Assembly (NCBI RefSeq): GCF_016862175.1
Contig: NZ_BOML01000071.1
Coordinates: 1-64,000 of the forward strand
From: Paractinoplanes durhamensis
GTDB lineage: Bacteria > Actinomycetota > Actinomycetes > Mycobacteriales > Micromonosporaceae
DNA: 64,000 bases
Direction of reading: 5' to 3'
Shown: positions 26,072 through 34,520 of the stretch, piece by piece
How positions within the stretch are numbered: the first letter of the stretch is position 1
Layout: each line of letters begins with the position of its first letter
Translations under genes and position numbers: made by a program
The notes under the pieces: generated by a model
What the model was told of the DNA's origin: nothing
What the model saw: only the letters and a program-made list of their open reading frames with translations
Databases searched by the model: none

Positions 26072-27040
26072 ATGACTACGACGATGCGAGCGGCCGTTTG
26101 TGTCCGGGCGGGCGGGCCCGAGGTTCTGGAGATTCGGGAGCTGCCGATGCCGGCGGTTCGGGCGGGCTGGAGCTTGATACGCGTACGGGGAACGGGGCTG
26201 AACCGCTCCGAACTGCGTACCCGCCAAGGGTTTTCACCGAGCGTGAGTTTTCCGCGAGTGCTGGGGATCGAATGTGTGGGAGTGGTGGCGGCCTCGACCG
26301 ACCCGGCGCTGCCGGAGGGTGCGACCGTCGCGGCGGTGATGGGTGAGATGGGCCGGGCGTTCGACGGTGGTTATGCGGAGTACGTCCTACTGCCGAACGC
26401 GTTGATCATGCCGGTGACCAGCACCCTTGCCTGGGAGGTGCTGGCGGCGCTGCCGGAGACGTACCTGACCGCGCAGGGCGCCTTCGACGCGCTGGGGATC
26501 CGGCCGGGCGAGCGGTTGCTGATTCGCGGCGGGACGTCGTCGGTGGGCTTGGCCGCCGCGTCCATTGCGCACGGTCACGGCGTCGAGGTCGCGGCTACCA
26601 CCCGGCGAGCCGAGAAGGCGGCCGCGCTGACCGCCGCCGGTGTCGACCATGTGCTCCTGGACGGCGCCGGGTCGCCGTGGCCTGCCGGGCCGAGCCACGT
26701 GCTTGATCTCGTCGGCGCCGACACGGTCGCCGACTCGCTGCGGCTGGTCGCGCGGGGCGGGACGGTGTGCGTGGCGGGTTCGCTCAGCGGATGGCTGATC
26801 CGGGACTTCGAGCCGATCGCGATGATCCCGTCCGGAACGCGGCTGACGGCCTTCCACAGCGACGACGCCAAGGGCTGCGTGGACGTGCTGGAGCGGGTCG
26901 TGCGCAACGTCGAGGCCGGCGTCTACCGGCCGAACCTCGATCGCGTCGTCGGGCTGGACGAGATCGCCGAGGCCCACCGGTACATGGAGGCCGACCAGGC
27001 CGCCGGCAAGGTGGTCATGCTGCCGTGGGGTCGGGGGTAG
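26072..27040 (+). CDS. Zinc-free MDR alcohol dehydrogenase / quinone oxidoreductase
   Basis: 322 residues from ATG 26072 (MTTTMRAAVCVRAGGPEV). The GroES-like N-terminus lacks the catalytic-zinc GHE motif. It keeps RGTGLNRSELRTRQG and the NADPH site RGGTSSVGLAAASIAHGHG, typical of quinone oxidoreductase-like MDR enzymes. It is divergent from an AraC regulator, a common pairing. The 3' end overlaps the convergent MFS gene by 26 bp. Confidence 0.9.
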   Translation: MTTTMRAAVCVRAGGPEVLEIRELPMPAVRAGWSLIRVRGTGLNRSELRTRQGFSPSVSFPRVLGIECVGVVAASTDPALPEGATVAAVMGEMGRAFDGGYAEYVLLPNALIMPVTSTLAWEVLAALPETYLTAQGAFDALGIRPGERLLIRGGTSSVGLAAASIAHGHGVEVAATTRRAEKAAALTAAGVDHVLLDGAGSPWPAGPSHVLDLVGADTVADSLRLVARGGTVCVAGSLSGWLIRDFEPIAMIPSGTRLTAFHSDDAKGCVDVLERVVRNVEAGVYRPNLDRVVGLDEIAEAHRYMEADQAAGKVVMLPWGRG

Positions 27041-28307
27041 CGGCGCGGGCGTCGGCCAGCACCTCGGCCGGGACGTGTTTCTCGAGGAAGCGCCGCGCCA
27101 GCCGGGTCGACGGATGCACCCCGATCGTCGCCACCACGACGATGCCGGCGATCACCAACCAGCCCGCCGAACCCCATTTCATCGCGAGGAACGTGTACGC
27201 CGCGGGCGCCCACACCTTCCCGAGAGTGCTGCTCAGGCTGGCCGCCCCCTGGTAGGCGCCGCGCTGACGCGGATCCATCAACTCGGCCTCGAACGTCCAG
27301 CCGGCGGCCGAGAGGTACAGCTCCGCGCCGGTAACGGTGACGTGCCCCAGCCAGACCAGGGCGATCGTGACCCAGCCGACGGTGTCGTGGGTGGCCATGG
27401 TGATCAGGCAGGAGATCACGAAGAAGGTCGACGACACCCGGACAGCCCGCAGCGCGGTGGAGACGCCGGTGACCCCGCGGGCGGCCACCATCGGCAGGAA
27501 GATGCACATCACCGTGTTGGTGCCGAACAGGAACGCGAGCAGCACCCGCGGAGCGTCGGTCTCCTCGACCAGCCACAGTGGAATGACGACGTTGAGCAGC
27601 ACCTGGTTGGTCCAGAAGACACCCACGAAGAAGTTCGTGAGAAGCCAGCCGGGGTTACCCAGCGGGCCCGGCCCGGGGATCTTCACCTTGCGGTCGGCCG
27701 GGCTGCGGTTGTCGTGCGCGGCGCGCGGCAGCCGGCTGATGGCGGTGGCGTTGACCAGGAAGGCCGTGGCGGTGAACCACGGCAGCGCATGCAGCACGTG
27801 GTTGGAGTGAAAGGCCAACGCGACACCCCCGGTGAGGGCGCCGAGGGTGAAACCGAGATTGAGGGCCGAATACATGTACGCCCGTGACTTCACCCGCTCG
27901 CCGGGCGGCAGGACGTCGATCGTGTACGCGCCGTAGGCCACGAAGCCGAGCGCACCGATGACCTCCATGCCGACGGCCATGGCGAGGTAGCCGTGGAAGC
28001 CGGTGATGAACGGCCACACCGCGAACATCGCCGCCTGCCCGGCCGCACCGGCCGCCCACATCTTCTTCGGCCCGAACCGGTCGACCAGCTTGCCCATCGG
28101 CAGCGCCGCCAGGAACGCGGCGATCCCGGCGATGGTCAGACCGAGACCGACCTGGGCGGCGGACAGCCCGACGATCTGGGTGAAGAAGACCGCCGAGCCG
28201 GTCAGGAAGGCGCCTTCACCGAGGGCGAAGAGCAGCGACTGCACCGAAAGCCGCCCGGCCAGCGGTGACGGGGGACGCACCTGGCGGAGGACGGCGTCGG
28301 CAATCAC
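27015..28307 (-). CDS. MFS transporter
   Basis: 430 residues with twelve predicted helices. The motif A-like loop is PMGKLVDRFGPKKMW between helices 2 and 3. A long basic loop (SPADRKVKIPG) separates the two halves. It is probably a drug or metabolite exporter; substrate unknown. The start overlaps the end of the truncated YCII frame by 4 bp. Confidence 0.9.
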   Translation of the reverse strand: MIADAVLRQVRPPSPLAGRLSVQSLLFALGEGAFLTGSAVFFTQIVGLSAAQVGLGLTIAGIAAFLAALPMGKLVDRFGPKKMWAAGAAGQAAMFAVWPFITGFHGYLAMAVGMEVIGALGFVAYGAYTIDVLPPGERVKSRAYMYSALNLGFTLGALTGGVALAFHSNHVLHALPWFTATAFLVNATAISRLPRAAHDNRSPADRKVKIPGPGPLGNPGWLLTNFFVGVFWTNQVLLNVVIPLWLVEETDAPRVLLAFLFGTNTVMCIFLPMVAARGVTGVSTALRAVRVSSTFFVISCLITMATHDTVGWVTIALVWLGHVTVTGAELYLSAAGWTFEAELMDPRQRGAYQGAASLSSTLGKVWAPAAYTFLAMKWGSAGWLVIAGIVVVATIGVHPSTRLARRFLEKHVPAEVLADARAATPDPTAA

Positions 28308-28636
28308 CCGGAGAGTCTCCCGGCTCCGGCCGAAAGATGTCGCCCTGTTTTCAGCGGCGCCGCTTCCCCATGATCACCGTCGCGAAGCCGACGACCCGCC
28401 ACCCATCCGATGCGCAAAACGGACTTGCTGACTACGCCGTGACGAGCGGGCGCGGAAGCGTTTCGCGCGGCGTGGCCCGCGACGATCCGGCCGCCCGTTT
28501 CGGCAATCTTCTGCCGAAGCCGCAGATGGGCTTCGAGAACGGCGGGCGAGACGGCCGCCGCGCTGTCGGGGACTTCCCGCTCGTACACAAGAATGATGAA
28601 TTGCGGCAACGACGACTGGTTCTCCGGCGAAACCAC
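28304..28636 (-). pseudogene. Truncated YCII-family protein
   Basis: The first 55 residues (QFIILVYEREVPDSAAAVSP... KIAETGGRIVAGHA) match the N-terminal half of YCII (DGPF) proteins. The defining DGPFxExKEVxGGF half is missing. It is replaced by a basic, non-homologous tail (SKSVLRIGWVAGRRLRDGDHG). A complete relative lies at 32458-32829. The frame still ends in a 4-bp overlap with the MFS start, so a shortened product may be made. Confidence 0.55.
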
Positions 28637-28696
28637 GATGTGAGCCTATCGGCGCACGCTCGCCCCTGCCCGCACGTGCCATCCGTGAGCTCCTGA

Positions 28697-28990
28697 TCAG
28701 GCAGCATTCATCAGTGCGGCGTCGATGGCTTGGTGCAACGCCGCCCTGCTGATCGTGACAGTGCCCTCGGGCGCCGCCGAGTCCTGCTGAAGGCCGGCCA
28801 GGATGTAGTCCTGCATGAGTCGCGACGGTGTCGTTCCACGTCGATCGGCCTCGGCTTCAAGGGCCTCAGACCATTCGGCGGGCAGGCGCACGGAGTGCAC
28901 GATCTTCGCGCGAGGGCGGTCGGTGACGACTTCGGCACCGGTCCAGTCGCGGCTGTCGAGTGCGGCTTGGATCTCGCTGTTGTCCGTCAT
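28697..28990 (-). CDS. Ribbon-helix-helix type antitoxin
   Basis: 97 residues. KIVHSVRLPAEWSEALEAEADRRGTTPSRLMQDYIL is a ribbon-helix-helix segment of the CopG/Arc kind, with an acidic N-terminal arm (EIQAALDSRDWTGAEV) usual in BrnA-like antitoxins. It sits two bases downstream of a toxin-like gene, which is the BrnT-BrnA order. Confidence 0.75.
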   Translation of the reverse strand: MTDNSEIQAALDSRDWTGAEVVTDRPRAKIVHSVRLPAEWSEALEAEADRRGTTPSRLMQDYILAGLQQDSAAPEGTVTISRAALHQAIDAALMNAA

Positions 28991-28992
28991 AG

Positions 28993-29265
28993 CTATCCCT
29001 TCAGCATGTGCTCGATCGCGGCGATCTCGGCCTCGTCGAGGTACCTCGCACCGACGACGGTGTACTGATCGTCACGTAGTGGGTCGAGTTCGATCAACGC
29101 CACGGCCAGCCAGCGCCCTTGCCGGTCCCTGCCCGCGACATTGAGCACCGCCCCGATGTGCCTACGCACGACGGGTTGGCTCTGACGTAGCACGAACACC
29201 GCGTCCTGCCATGCGACTCTCGCTGAACTCGTAGTTCTCCTCCACGAGGCTAGTGTAAACGCCAC
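28993..29265 (-). CDS. BrnT-like toxin, start uncertain
   Basis: The conserved body is AWQDAVFVLRQSQPVVRRHI, then VAGRDRQGRWLAVALIE and YTVVGARYLDEAEIAAIEHML. This beta-alpha-beta layout resembles BrnT/DUF4258-like RNase toxins. GTG 29265 is the last in-frame start before the conserved part, but its N-terminus (VAFTLASWRRTTSS) is atypical. An aggag lies at 29233-29242 with no standard start at the right distance, so the 5' end may be mutated or frameshifted. Overlapping minus-strand sequence at 29162-29473 has some coding look but no family. Confidence 0.6.
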   Translation of the reverse strand: MAFTLASWRRTTSSARVAWQDAVFVLRQSQPVVRRHIGAVLNVAGRDRQGRWLAVALIELDPLRDDQYTVVGARYLDEAEIAAIEHMLKG

Positions 29266-29278
29266 GTATACGGATACG
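29265..29278. promoter_or_regulatory. Inverted repeat upstream of RHH toxin-antitoxin pair
   Basis: CGTAT-acgg-ATACG, with an extra gtatac palindrome inside, at the 5' end of the toxin gene. It is a candidate operator for the ribbon-helix-helix antitoxin. Short and AT-richer than its surroundings. Confidence 0.4.
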
Positions 29279-29473
29279 AAATCTAGCCTTCGGTGCACCC
29301 GAGCGAGCCGTGACCATCACCGACGGCGTCTCCTGGCCAAGGAGAAGGCTCTTGCCGGCGGTTGCGGATTGCTTTTTGACGGTCCAGTTCTGCGGGAGGA
29401 CCGCCCAGGTGTTGCCCATCCGGCGTGGCTTTCTGGCCGATCGGCGTCGCCTCAGCGGCGAGAGGCGATCCAC

Positions 29474-29878
29474 TCATCCGAGGACCTCTCTGAACAGCGC
29501 ACGGTAGCTGTCGTGAGCCAGGGACAGTTCTCCCAGCGCATCCGCGGTGAACCACCCGATGGCATCGTGCTCGTCGGGCGCAGCGTTGACCGGCGACCCC
29601 GTCCACGTCTCGACCAGCCAGATCTGCATGTCGGCCGTGGCGGCATGAACCTCGTGCACGGGCGGGCCCGACGGCGCCGCGATGTCGATGCCCAGTTCTT
29701 CTCGGAGCTCCCGGGCCAGGGCCGCGCCGGGCAGCTCCCCCGGCTCGATGTGCCCACCGGGCAGGTCCCAGACGTCGGGGTACCAACGGCGCCGGGGAGA
29801 TCGGTGACAGAGCAGTATCCGATCGCCGTCCCGCAACAGCGCCGTGACGATGCGAGCTTTGGGAAAGCCTTCCGACAC
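29474..29878 (-). CDS. Nudix hydrolase
   Basis: 134 residues from GTG 29878 (VSEGFPKARIVTALLRDG). Longer versions would overlap the upstream gene. The Nudix box GHIEPGELPGAALARELREE is complete (GX5EX7REUXEEXGU), and HDAIGWFTADALGELSLA closes the fold. It probably hydrolyses a nucleoside diphosphate derivative; the substrate is not predictable. Confidence 0.9.
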   Translation of the reverse strand: MSEGFPKARIVTALLRDGDRILLCHRSPRRRWYPDVWDLPGGHIEPGELPGAALARELREELGIDIAAPSGPPVHEVHAATADMQIWLVETWTGSPVNAAPDEHDAIGWFTADALGELSLAHDSYRALFREVLG

Positions 29879-29886
29879 CGGCGCGC

Positions 29887-30222
29887 CTATTCGGGGCCCG
29901 CGTTGCCGGGATAGTCGCCGAGACTGATCGAGGACAGGCAACCATTTCCGTCCTCGTCGTCGGCACTCCAGTACACGTGTTTCCGGGAGTGCCAGTAGTA
30001 GCTGTGGTATCCCAGGAGATCGCCGTAGACCCGATCCTCCTCGGCCCGGTCCGCCGGCCCGAACGTGTGGCGGAACTGTTCGTAGGACCGCAGATAGCCG
30101 AAGTGGGCCAGAAGGCCACGCTCGGCACCGTAGAGCGCGAACCCGACGACCATCGAACCCACGATCTTGTAGCTGAAACGGTCGGCGGAATACACCATGC
30201 CACCGTCACTGATCTCCATCAC
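29887..30222 (-). CDS. Hypothetical protein, 111 aa
   Basis: 111 residues, rich in Tyr, Gly and Asp (GYHSYYWHSRKHVYWSADDEDG), with one moderately hydrophobic segment (KIVGSMVVGFALYGAERGLLA). No family recognised. It lies 8 bp upstream of the Nudix gene on the same strand, so the two are probably co-transcribed. Confidence 0.65.
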   Translation of the reverse strand: MMEISDGGMVYSADRFSYKIVGSMVVGFALYGAERGLLAHFGYLRSYEQFRHTFGPADRAEEDRVYGDLLGYHSYYWHSRKHVYWSADDEDGNGCLSSISLGDYPGNAGPE

Positions 30223-30257
30223 CGGCCAACCCTAAAGTGGCCTGCCGGCATCCGAGC

Positions 30258-30548
30258 TCAGGCGGCGACCAGTTCTCGATCGCGCGCCCCGTATATGGCT
30301 TCCACCACCCCGCGCGCCCAGCGCATGCGCGAAGCCGCGATCTCCGGGTAGTCGCCGTAAGTCGTAGCCAGGTGCGCCACGCAGCCGCGGGTGCCGCCGC
30401 AGCGCCGGACGGCGCCGGCGATGGCCGCGTCGACGACCGGAGCGCTGGGCCGGGAACCGGCGGGCAGATCGCTGGCGAACAGGGCCGCGGCGCGGGCCGT
30501 GAGCAGATGGTTTCGCATGTGGATCAACTCCGATCTCGTGCGGGTCAT
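30258..30548 (-). CDS. Hypothetical protein, 96 aa
   Basis: 96 residues starting MTRTRSELIHMRNHLL. Mostly helical, with a Cys pair (RRCGGTRGCVAHLATTYG). No recognised family. Codon use matches that of its neighbours, which supports expression. It may share a promoter with the two genes downstream. Confidence 0.55.
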   Translation of the reverse strand: MTRTRSELIHMRNHLLTARAAALFASDLPAGSRPSAPVVDAAIAGAVRRCGGTRGCVAHLATTYGDYPEIAASRMRWARGVVEAIYGARDRELVAA

Positions 30549-30739
30549 GGCTTTCAGCGTGGACCGCCCACGCCATTGATCGCCTCCGGTATTCCACCCG
30601 TCGTCGAGGCGGGTAGCCGGGGGTTTCTCCGGGGTCAGCGCCTTAAGGGCTGGTAAGGGAGAAACGCCTCGCGGCTACGTTCCGTTCACTGCTGCCCAGG
30701 ACGGACGCGATAATTGCCGAATCGCCGCCGGCCGAACCT

Positions 30740-31363
30740 TCACCGAAGCGAGCCGAGCTCAGCACCTGACTCGTCGTTGCTCTCCAGCGCGGTGAGCAGG
30801 GCGGTGCCGATCAACCAGCCCACCGCGACCAGCAGCAGGGCCCGCTCCAGCAGGGCGCTCGTCGTGCCGCGCCCGGCGACCAGCAGGGTCAGGCCGAACA
30901 CCACGCCGAGCGGCAGGGTCAGTGACAAGGCGACGGTGGTCAGCCGACGCGACACCGGGGAGGCGGCCGATGACCGGGCCCGGGCCATCGCGGCGGCCAG
31001 GACGGCCATGCCCAGGATGCCGGCGGCGGTGTGGATCAGGTCGGCGGGTGTCGTCGGTTCGTACGGCGGCAGCGGGCACCGGTCGGTGCACGGCACGGCG
31101 CTGGTGGTGCCGGCGAACACGGCCGCGACCAGCAGGAGCAGCCGGGCGCGTCGCAGGGCCCGGCCGAGCAGCGCGACGCCAAGTGCGACCAGCACCAACC
31201 CCAGCCGATAGACCACGGCATGCGGCTGCCCGGCCGTCCCCGCCTCGCTCACATAGCCCTGCCACCACGGCACAGGCCGGGCGACCAGCGCGAACAGCAT
31301 GGCGCCGGCGCCGGCGACGACCCCGACGGCGGCCACCGCTGCGACGAGCCTGGTCCGGGTCAT
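30740..31363 (-). CDS. DUF998 membrane protein
   Basis: 207 residues with six helices. The first loop WWQGYVSEAGTAGQPHAVVYR is the DUF998 hallmark, and TSAVPCTDRCPLPPYEPTTPADLIHTAAGILG carries a conserved Cys pair and His. The function of the family is unknown. Confidence 0.85.
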   Translation of the reverse strand: MTRTRLVAAVAAVGVVAGAGAMLFALVARPVPWWQGYVSEAGTAGQPHAVVYRLGLVLVALGVALLGRALRRARLLLLVAAVFAGTTSAVPCTDRCPLPPYEPTTPADLIHTAAGILGMAVLAAAMARARSSAASPVSRRLTTVALSLTLPLGVVFGLTLLVAGRGTTSALLERALLLVAVGWLIGTALLTALESNDESGAELGSLR

Positions 31364-31398
31364 GTCGACATCATGATCGGTGCGGACGGCGGCCGCTG

Positions 31399-32256
31399 AT
31401 GATCGAATGGGTTATGCGCCGAACTGTGGTGGTGACGGGCGCGAGCTCGGGAATCGGCTTGGCCGCGGCGATCGCCCTGGCCGGGGCCGGTGATGACGTC
31501 GTGCTGCTCGGACGGGATCCGGCCCGGCTCGCGGACGCCGTGTCGCGGGTTCGCGAGGCCGGCGGCCGGACGCCGGCGTCGTTCCGCGCCGACTTCGCGG
31601 TGCTGGACGAGGTCCGGGCGGTAGGTGCGGCGCTGACAGCCGATTACGAACGGATCGACGTCCTCGCCAACAACGCCGGCCTGCTGACCTCGGTGCGCCG
31701 CCCCACCGCCGACGGCCACGACCCGACCATGCAGATCAACCACCTGGGCGGATTTCTGCTGGCTCACCTGCTGCTGGACCGACTGCGGGCCGCCGCCGGC
31801 CCCGACTCGCCCGCCCGGATCGTGACGACGTCCTCGCTGGCCGAGGCCTGGGGCACGCTCGATGTCGATCGCCCGGGCCGCCGTCAGATCAGCCGCTGGC
31901 TGGCCTACGGCGCCAGCAAACAGGCCAACATCCTGATGACGATCGAGGCGGCCCGCCGCTGGTCCGGCCTCGGCATCGTGCCGACATGCTTCTTCCCCGG
32001 CCTGGTCCGCAGCGGTTTCGGCCGGCGCAGCCCGGCCTTCAGCGCGGCGCGGCTTGCGCCCGGTCTGTTCCGCTCCAGCGAGCAGGGCGCCGACACCCTG
32101 ATCTGGCTGGCCACCGATCCGGCCGCGCTGATCCCCGGCGGCTACTTCGCGCAACGCGCCCCATTCTCGGCAACACCCCGATCAACCAATGCAAAGCGCG
32201 CAGAACGCCTGTGGAAAGCCAGCCTGACGGCGATCCAGACCACGAAACCGATATGA
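31399..32256 (+). CDS. Short-chain dehydrogenase (retinol-dehydrogenase-like)
   Basis: 285 residues from ATG 31399 (ATG 31414 is the alternative). It has TGASSGIG, NNAGLLTS, the Ser in TTSSLAE and YGASKQANIL as active site, with LGIVPTCFFPGLVRSGFG downstream. It resembles the RDH/WWOX-type SDR group that acts on hydrophobic alcohols. The TGA stop is the first three bases of copy B of the duplicated element. Confidence 0.9.
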   Translation: MIEWVMRRTVVVTGASSGIGLAAAIALAGAGDDVVLLGRDPARLADAVSRVREAGGRTPASFRADFAVLDEVRAVGAALTADYERIDVLANNAGLLTSVRRPTADGHDPTMQINHLGGFLLAHLLLDRLRAAAGPDSPARIVTTSSLAEAWGTLDVDRPGRRQISRWLAYGASKQANILMTIEAARRWSGLGIVPTCFFPGLVRSGFGRRSPAFSAARLAPGLFRSSEQGADTLIWLATDPAALIPGGYFAQRAPFSATPRSTNAKRAERLWKASLTAIQTTKPI

Positions 32257-32361
32257 GTACGCTCGGCCCCGTCCACAACCGCACCATCGCGAACCCCGCC
32301 TCCGGCGGCTGCCGCCCGCAAGCTCCGACGGCCGAACGGCCGTAGCGCGCCTTTCGCGCGA
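32253..32361 (+). repeat. Duplicated ~108-bp intergenic element, copy B
   Basis: Ungapped partner of 18559-18666, again beginning with the stop codon of the preceding gene. The same 93-nt frame is present (ATG 32253 to TAG 32345), giving a 30-residue peptide STLGPVHNRTIANPASGGCR.... Every difference from copy A inside this frame up to the shared CRPQA changes an amino acid, which argues against selection on the peptide. Confidence 0.8.
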
Positions 32362-32457
32362 GTCGCCCGTACCGGAAAATTCTTTTGGCCTTGCGTCGGA
32401 TCCGGCCCGAACCGTTCGTAGAGCAGATGACAGGCAGCCGAACAAGGGAGTCATGCG

Positions 32458-32829
32458 ATGCCGCGGTTCTTGATCTCGTTCGACGACGGCGCGATGGACC
32501 ACATCCCCGCCGAAGATTTCCCCGACGTGGGCAAGGCGGCGCACGCGGTGATCCAGGAGGCGGTGACGGCCGGCGTGTGGGTGTTCGGCGCCGGCCTGCT
32601 GAGCCAGCAGGCGAGCATCGTGGCGACGGACGGCACGGTGACCGACGGCCCGTACCCGGAGACCAAGGAGGTGGTCGGCGGCTTCGTGGTCATCGACGTG
32701 CCCACCCGCGAGGAAGCACTGCCGTGGGCCGCCAAGATCGCCGCCGGCTGCCGCTGCCCCCAGGAGGTCCGCGAGCTACTCCCCGACCCGGAGACGGACG
32801 AGATGCTCCGCCAGGCCACCCAGCGATAA
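32458..32829 (+). CDS. YCII (DGPF) family protein
   Basis: 123 residues, complete YCII fold: MPRFLISFDDGAM, VTDGPYPETKEVVGGFVVID and EEALPWAAKIAAGCRCPQEVR. DGPF-domain proteins are often encoded near ECF sigma factors, but none is seen here. The function is unknown. An acidic/His pair typical of YciI is present. Confidence 0.9.
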   Translation: MPRFLISFDDGAMDHIPAEDFPDVGKAAHAVIQEAVTAGVWVFGAGLLSQQASIVATDGTVTDGPYPETKEVVGGFVVIDVPTREEALPWAAKIAAGCRCPQEVRELLPDPETDEMLRQATQR

Positions 32830-32940
32830 CAACATCCCGCCGCCGCCCGAGGTCGGCGACGGCCAGACCCCACGCGCACAGTTCATCCGCCGCAGGGTTC
32901 GCTCCGATGCGGGCCGCCGCCGGTCGCCGCCGGCCGTCGT

Positions 32941-33756
32941 TCAGGCGCGGGGTTCGCTCATCTCGGCGCGCAGGGCTTTCGCCCGGGCGTGGACCTGTTC
33001 CACCTGGGCGGCGGTCAGGCGGCGGGCGTCCCAGAGCAGTGCGGCGACGTTCGGGCGGTTCGGTGGGGCGGACGGCTCGATGCCGGTCACTGCGGTGAGG
33101 TCGGGCGCGGAGATGTCGAGCAGGGCACCCATGGCGCTCAGCAGTTCGGGGGTCAGCGCCTTGCTGCCGCGCCCGATCGAGCCGATCGTCGACGCCGACA
33201 ACATCGGGCCGCCGCCCAGCCCGAACACGTGCTTGGCGATGCCGAACCAGCTCAGGTTCCGGTTGTGCAGCAGCCGCACGACCAGGGCGCCGGCGCCGTC
33301 GTCCGGGTACCGCTCGTAGGGCGGCGCCGGCCGCAACGGCGGGCGCGGCGCCGGCGGCAGCGACCGGATCAGCTCGTGCAGCCGCTCCGCCGCCCCGGGC
33401 ACGTAGGTCAGCGACCAGGCGAGCCAATCCATGCCACCTCGCGCCGCGCCGTCCCAGGGGGACAGATCGTCGGGGACCGGGCGGCCCGCGATGATGAACA
33501 GGTCGCTGCGATGCAGCCCGAGCACCGGCGCAAGGCGGCGCAACAGCTCCGGCTCCGGGTCGCCGCCCTCGAGCAGCACCGCTCGGATTTCGTCCGCGCC
33601 ACCGGCGCGCCGCTCAGACGTGACCCGCTCAGACGTGACCCGCTCAGGCACCACCCGCTCAGGCACCACCCGCTCGGCCGCTATCCGCTCGGCCAGCGTG
33701 TTGGCGTCGAGACCACGCACCTCCATCAAGCGCGCCAGGCGCGGTCCGAACGTCAT
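32941..33756 (-). CDS. HTH-type regulator with tandem repeat inside its DNA-binding region
   Basis: 271 residues. It starts FGPRLARLMEVRGLDANTLAERI, the first two helices of an XRE-like HTH, then breaks into a repeat (VVPERVVPERVTSERVTSER, about residues 22-48). It resumes with DEIRAVLLEGGDPEPELLRRLAPVLGLHRSDLFIIAG. The rest is helical, with NLSWFGIAKHVFGLGGGPMLSASTIGSIGRG, a second HTH-like segment. It is the last gene of the ABC importer operon (ATGA overlap) and may regulate it. The repeat splits the usual recognition helix. Confidence 0.75.
   Translation of the reverse strand: MTFGPRLARLMEVRGLDANTLAERIAAERVVPERVVPERVTSERVTSERRAGGADEIRAVLLEGGDPEPELLRRLAPVLGLHRSDLFIIAGRPVPDDLSPWDGAARGGMDWLAWSLTYVPGAAERLHELIRSLPPAPRPPLRPAPPYERYPDDGAGALVVRLLHNRNLSWFGIAKHVFGLGGGPMLSASTIGSIGRGSKALTPELLSAMGALLDISAPDLTAVTGIEPSAPPNRPNVAALLWDARRLTAAQVEQVHARAKALRAEMSEPRA
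33611..33700. repeat. In-frame tandem repeat, six 15-bp units
   Basis: Units start at 33611, 33626, 33641, 33656, 33671 and 33686. Units 1-2 are identical (cgctcagacgtgacc), units 3-4 are identical (cgctcaggcaccacc), and units 5-6 are degenerate. The pairwise identity suggests recent duplication by slippage. Confidence 0.92.
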
Positions 33757-34520
33757 CTGGCCACCCTATGGGCGCTCGGCGTCGGCTGCTCGCGCCAGCG
33801 GGACAGCCGTCGCTCGCCCGCCTGCAGCAGCACGTTGACGGCCACCGCGCCGACGCAGACCGCCAGGATGACGGCGTCGAGTTCGGGGCCGCGCAGGTTG
33901 GCGATCAGGGCCGCGATCAGGTGGCCGACACCGTCGACCGAGACCATCAGCTCGGCCAGCAGGACGCCTAGCAGGGACAACGCTGCGCCGATTCGCAGGG
34001 AGCCGACCACATCGGGGACCGTGGCGGGCAGGACGACCATGGTCAGGGTTCGGGTTCGGCCGGCGCCCATCGCTCTCGTTGCGGTGATCAGGGTTTCGTC
34101 CACGCGGGACGCGGCGGCCATCGTGCCCAGCACCACCGGGACGGCGCCGTGGATCGCGCCGAACGCCACCTCCGAGCGGAAGCCCAGGCCGAACCACAGC
34201 ACGAACAGCGGGTAGAACGGGACCAGCGGCAGCGTGTAGAGGACCGTCATCATGTCTCGGGCGGCGGGGACCAGGCAGCCGGTTCGGCCCAGGGCCAGGC
34301 CGACCGCGACGCCCAGCAACGCGGTCACGGCGAAGGCGGCCAGGAAGCGGGTCGTGGTCACGGTCAGCGCGGCCACGGTGTCGGGCTGGGCCAGGTAAGC
34401 AGAGCCGGTGGTCAGGACCTCCGACGGTGGGGCGAGGTAGTCGTCCGAGCGCACCAGCGTCCGGCAGGCCACCTCCCACGCCACCACCAGCAGGGCGATG
34501 GTCGCCCAGCGCAGTCTCAC
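33753..34520 (-). CDS. ABC importer permease (second copy in operon)
   Basis: 255 residues from GTG 34520, in a GTGA overlap with the binding-protein gene. About six helices and the BPD permease signature GAGRTRTLTMVVLPATVPDVVGSL in the coupling loop. Paired with the permease at 35488. A longer upstream frame exists but runs in a shadow of the binding-protein gene. Confidence 0.9.
   Translation of the reverse strand: MRLRWATIALLVVAWEVACRTLVRSDDYLAPPSEVLTTGSAYLAQPDTVAALTVTTTRFLAAFAVTALLGVAVGLALGRTGCLVPAARDMMTVLYTLPLVPFYPLFVLWFGLGFRSEVAFGAIHGAVPVVLGTMAAASRVDETLITATRAMGAGRTRTLTMVVLPATVPDVVGSLRIGAALSLLGVLLAELMVSVDGVGHLIAALIANLRGPELDAVILAVCVGAVAVNVLLQAGERRLSRWREQPTPSAHRVAR

Noticed and set aside
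29283..30209. Long minus-strand frame across Nudix and neighbours
   Set aside because: Out of frame with the Nudix box; Arg/Ser-rich shadow.
30620..30665. Inverted words gtttctcc / ggagaaac
   Set aside because: The loop is about 25 nt and the flanking words are in the wrong order for a continuous stem; too weak to call a terminator or IS end.
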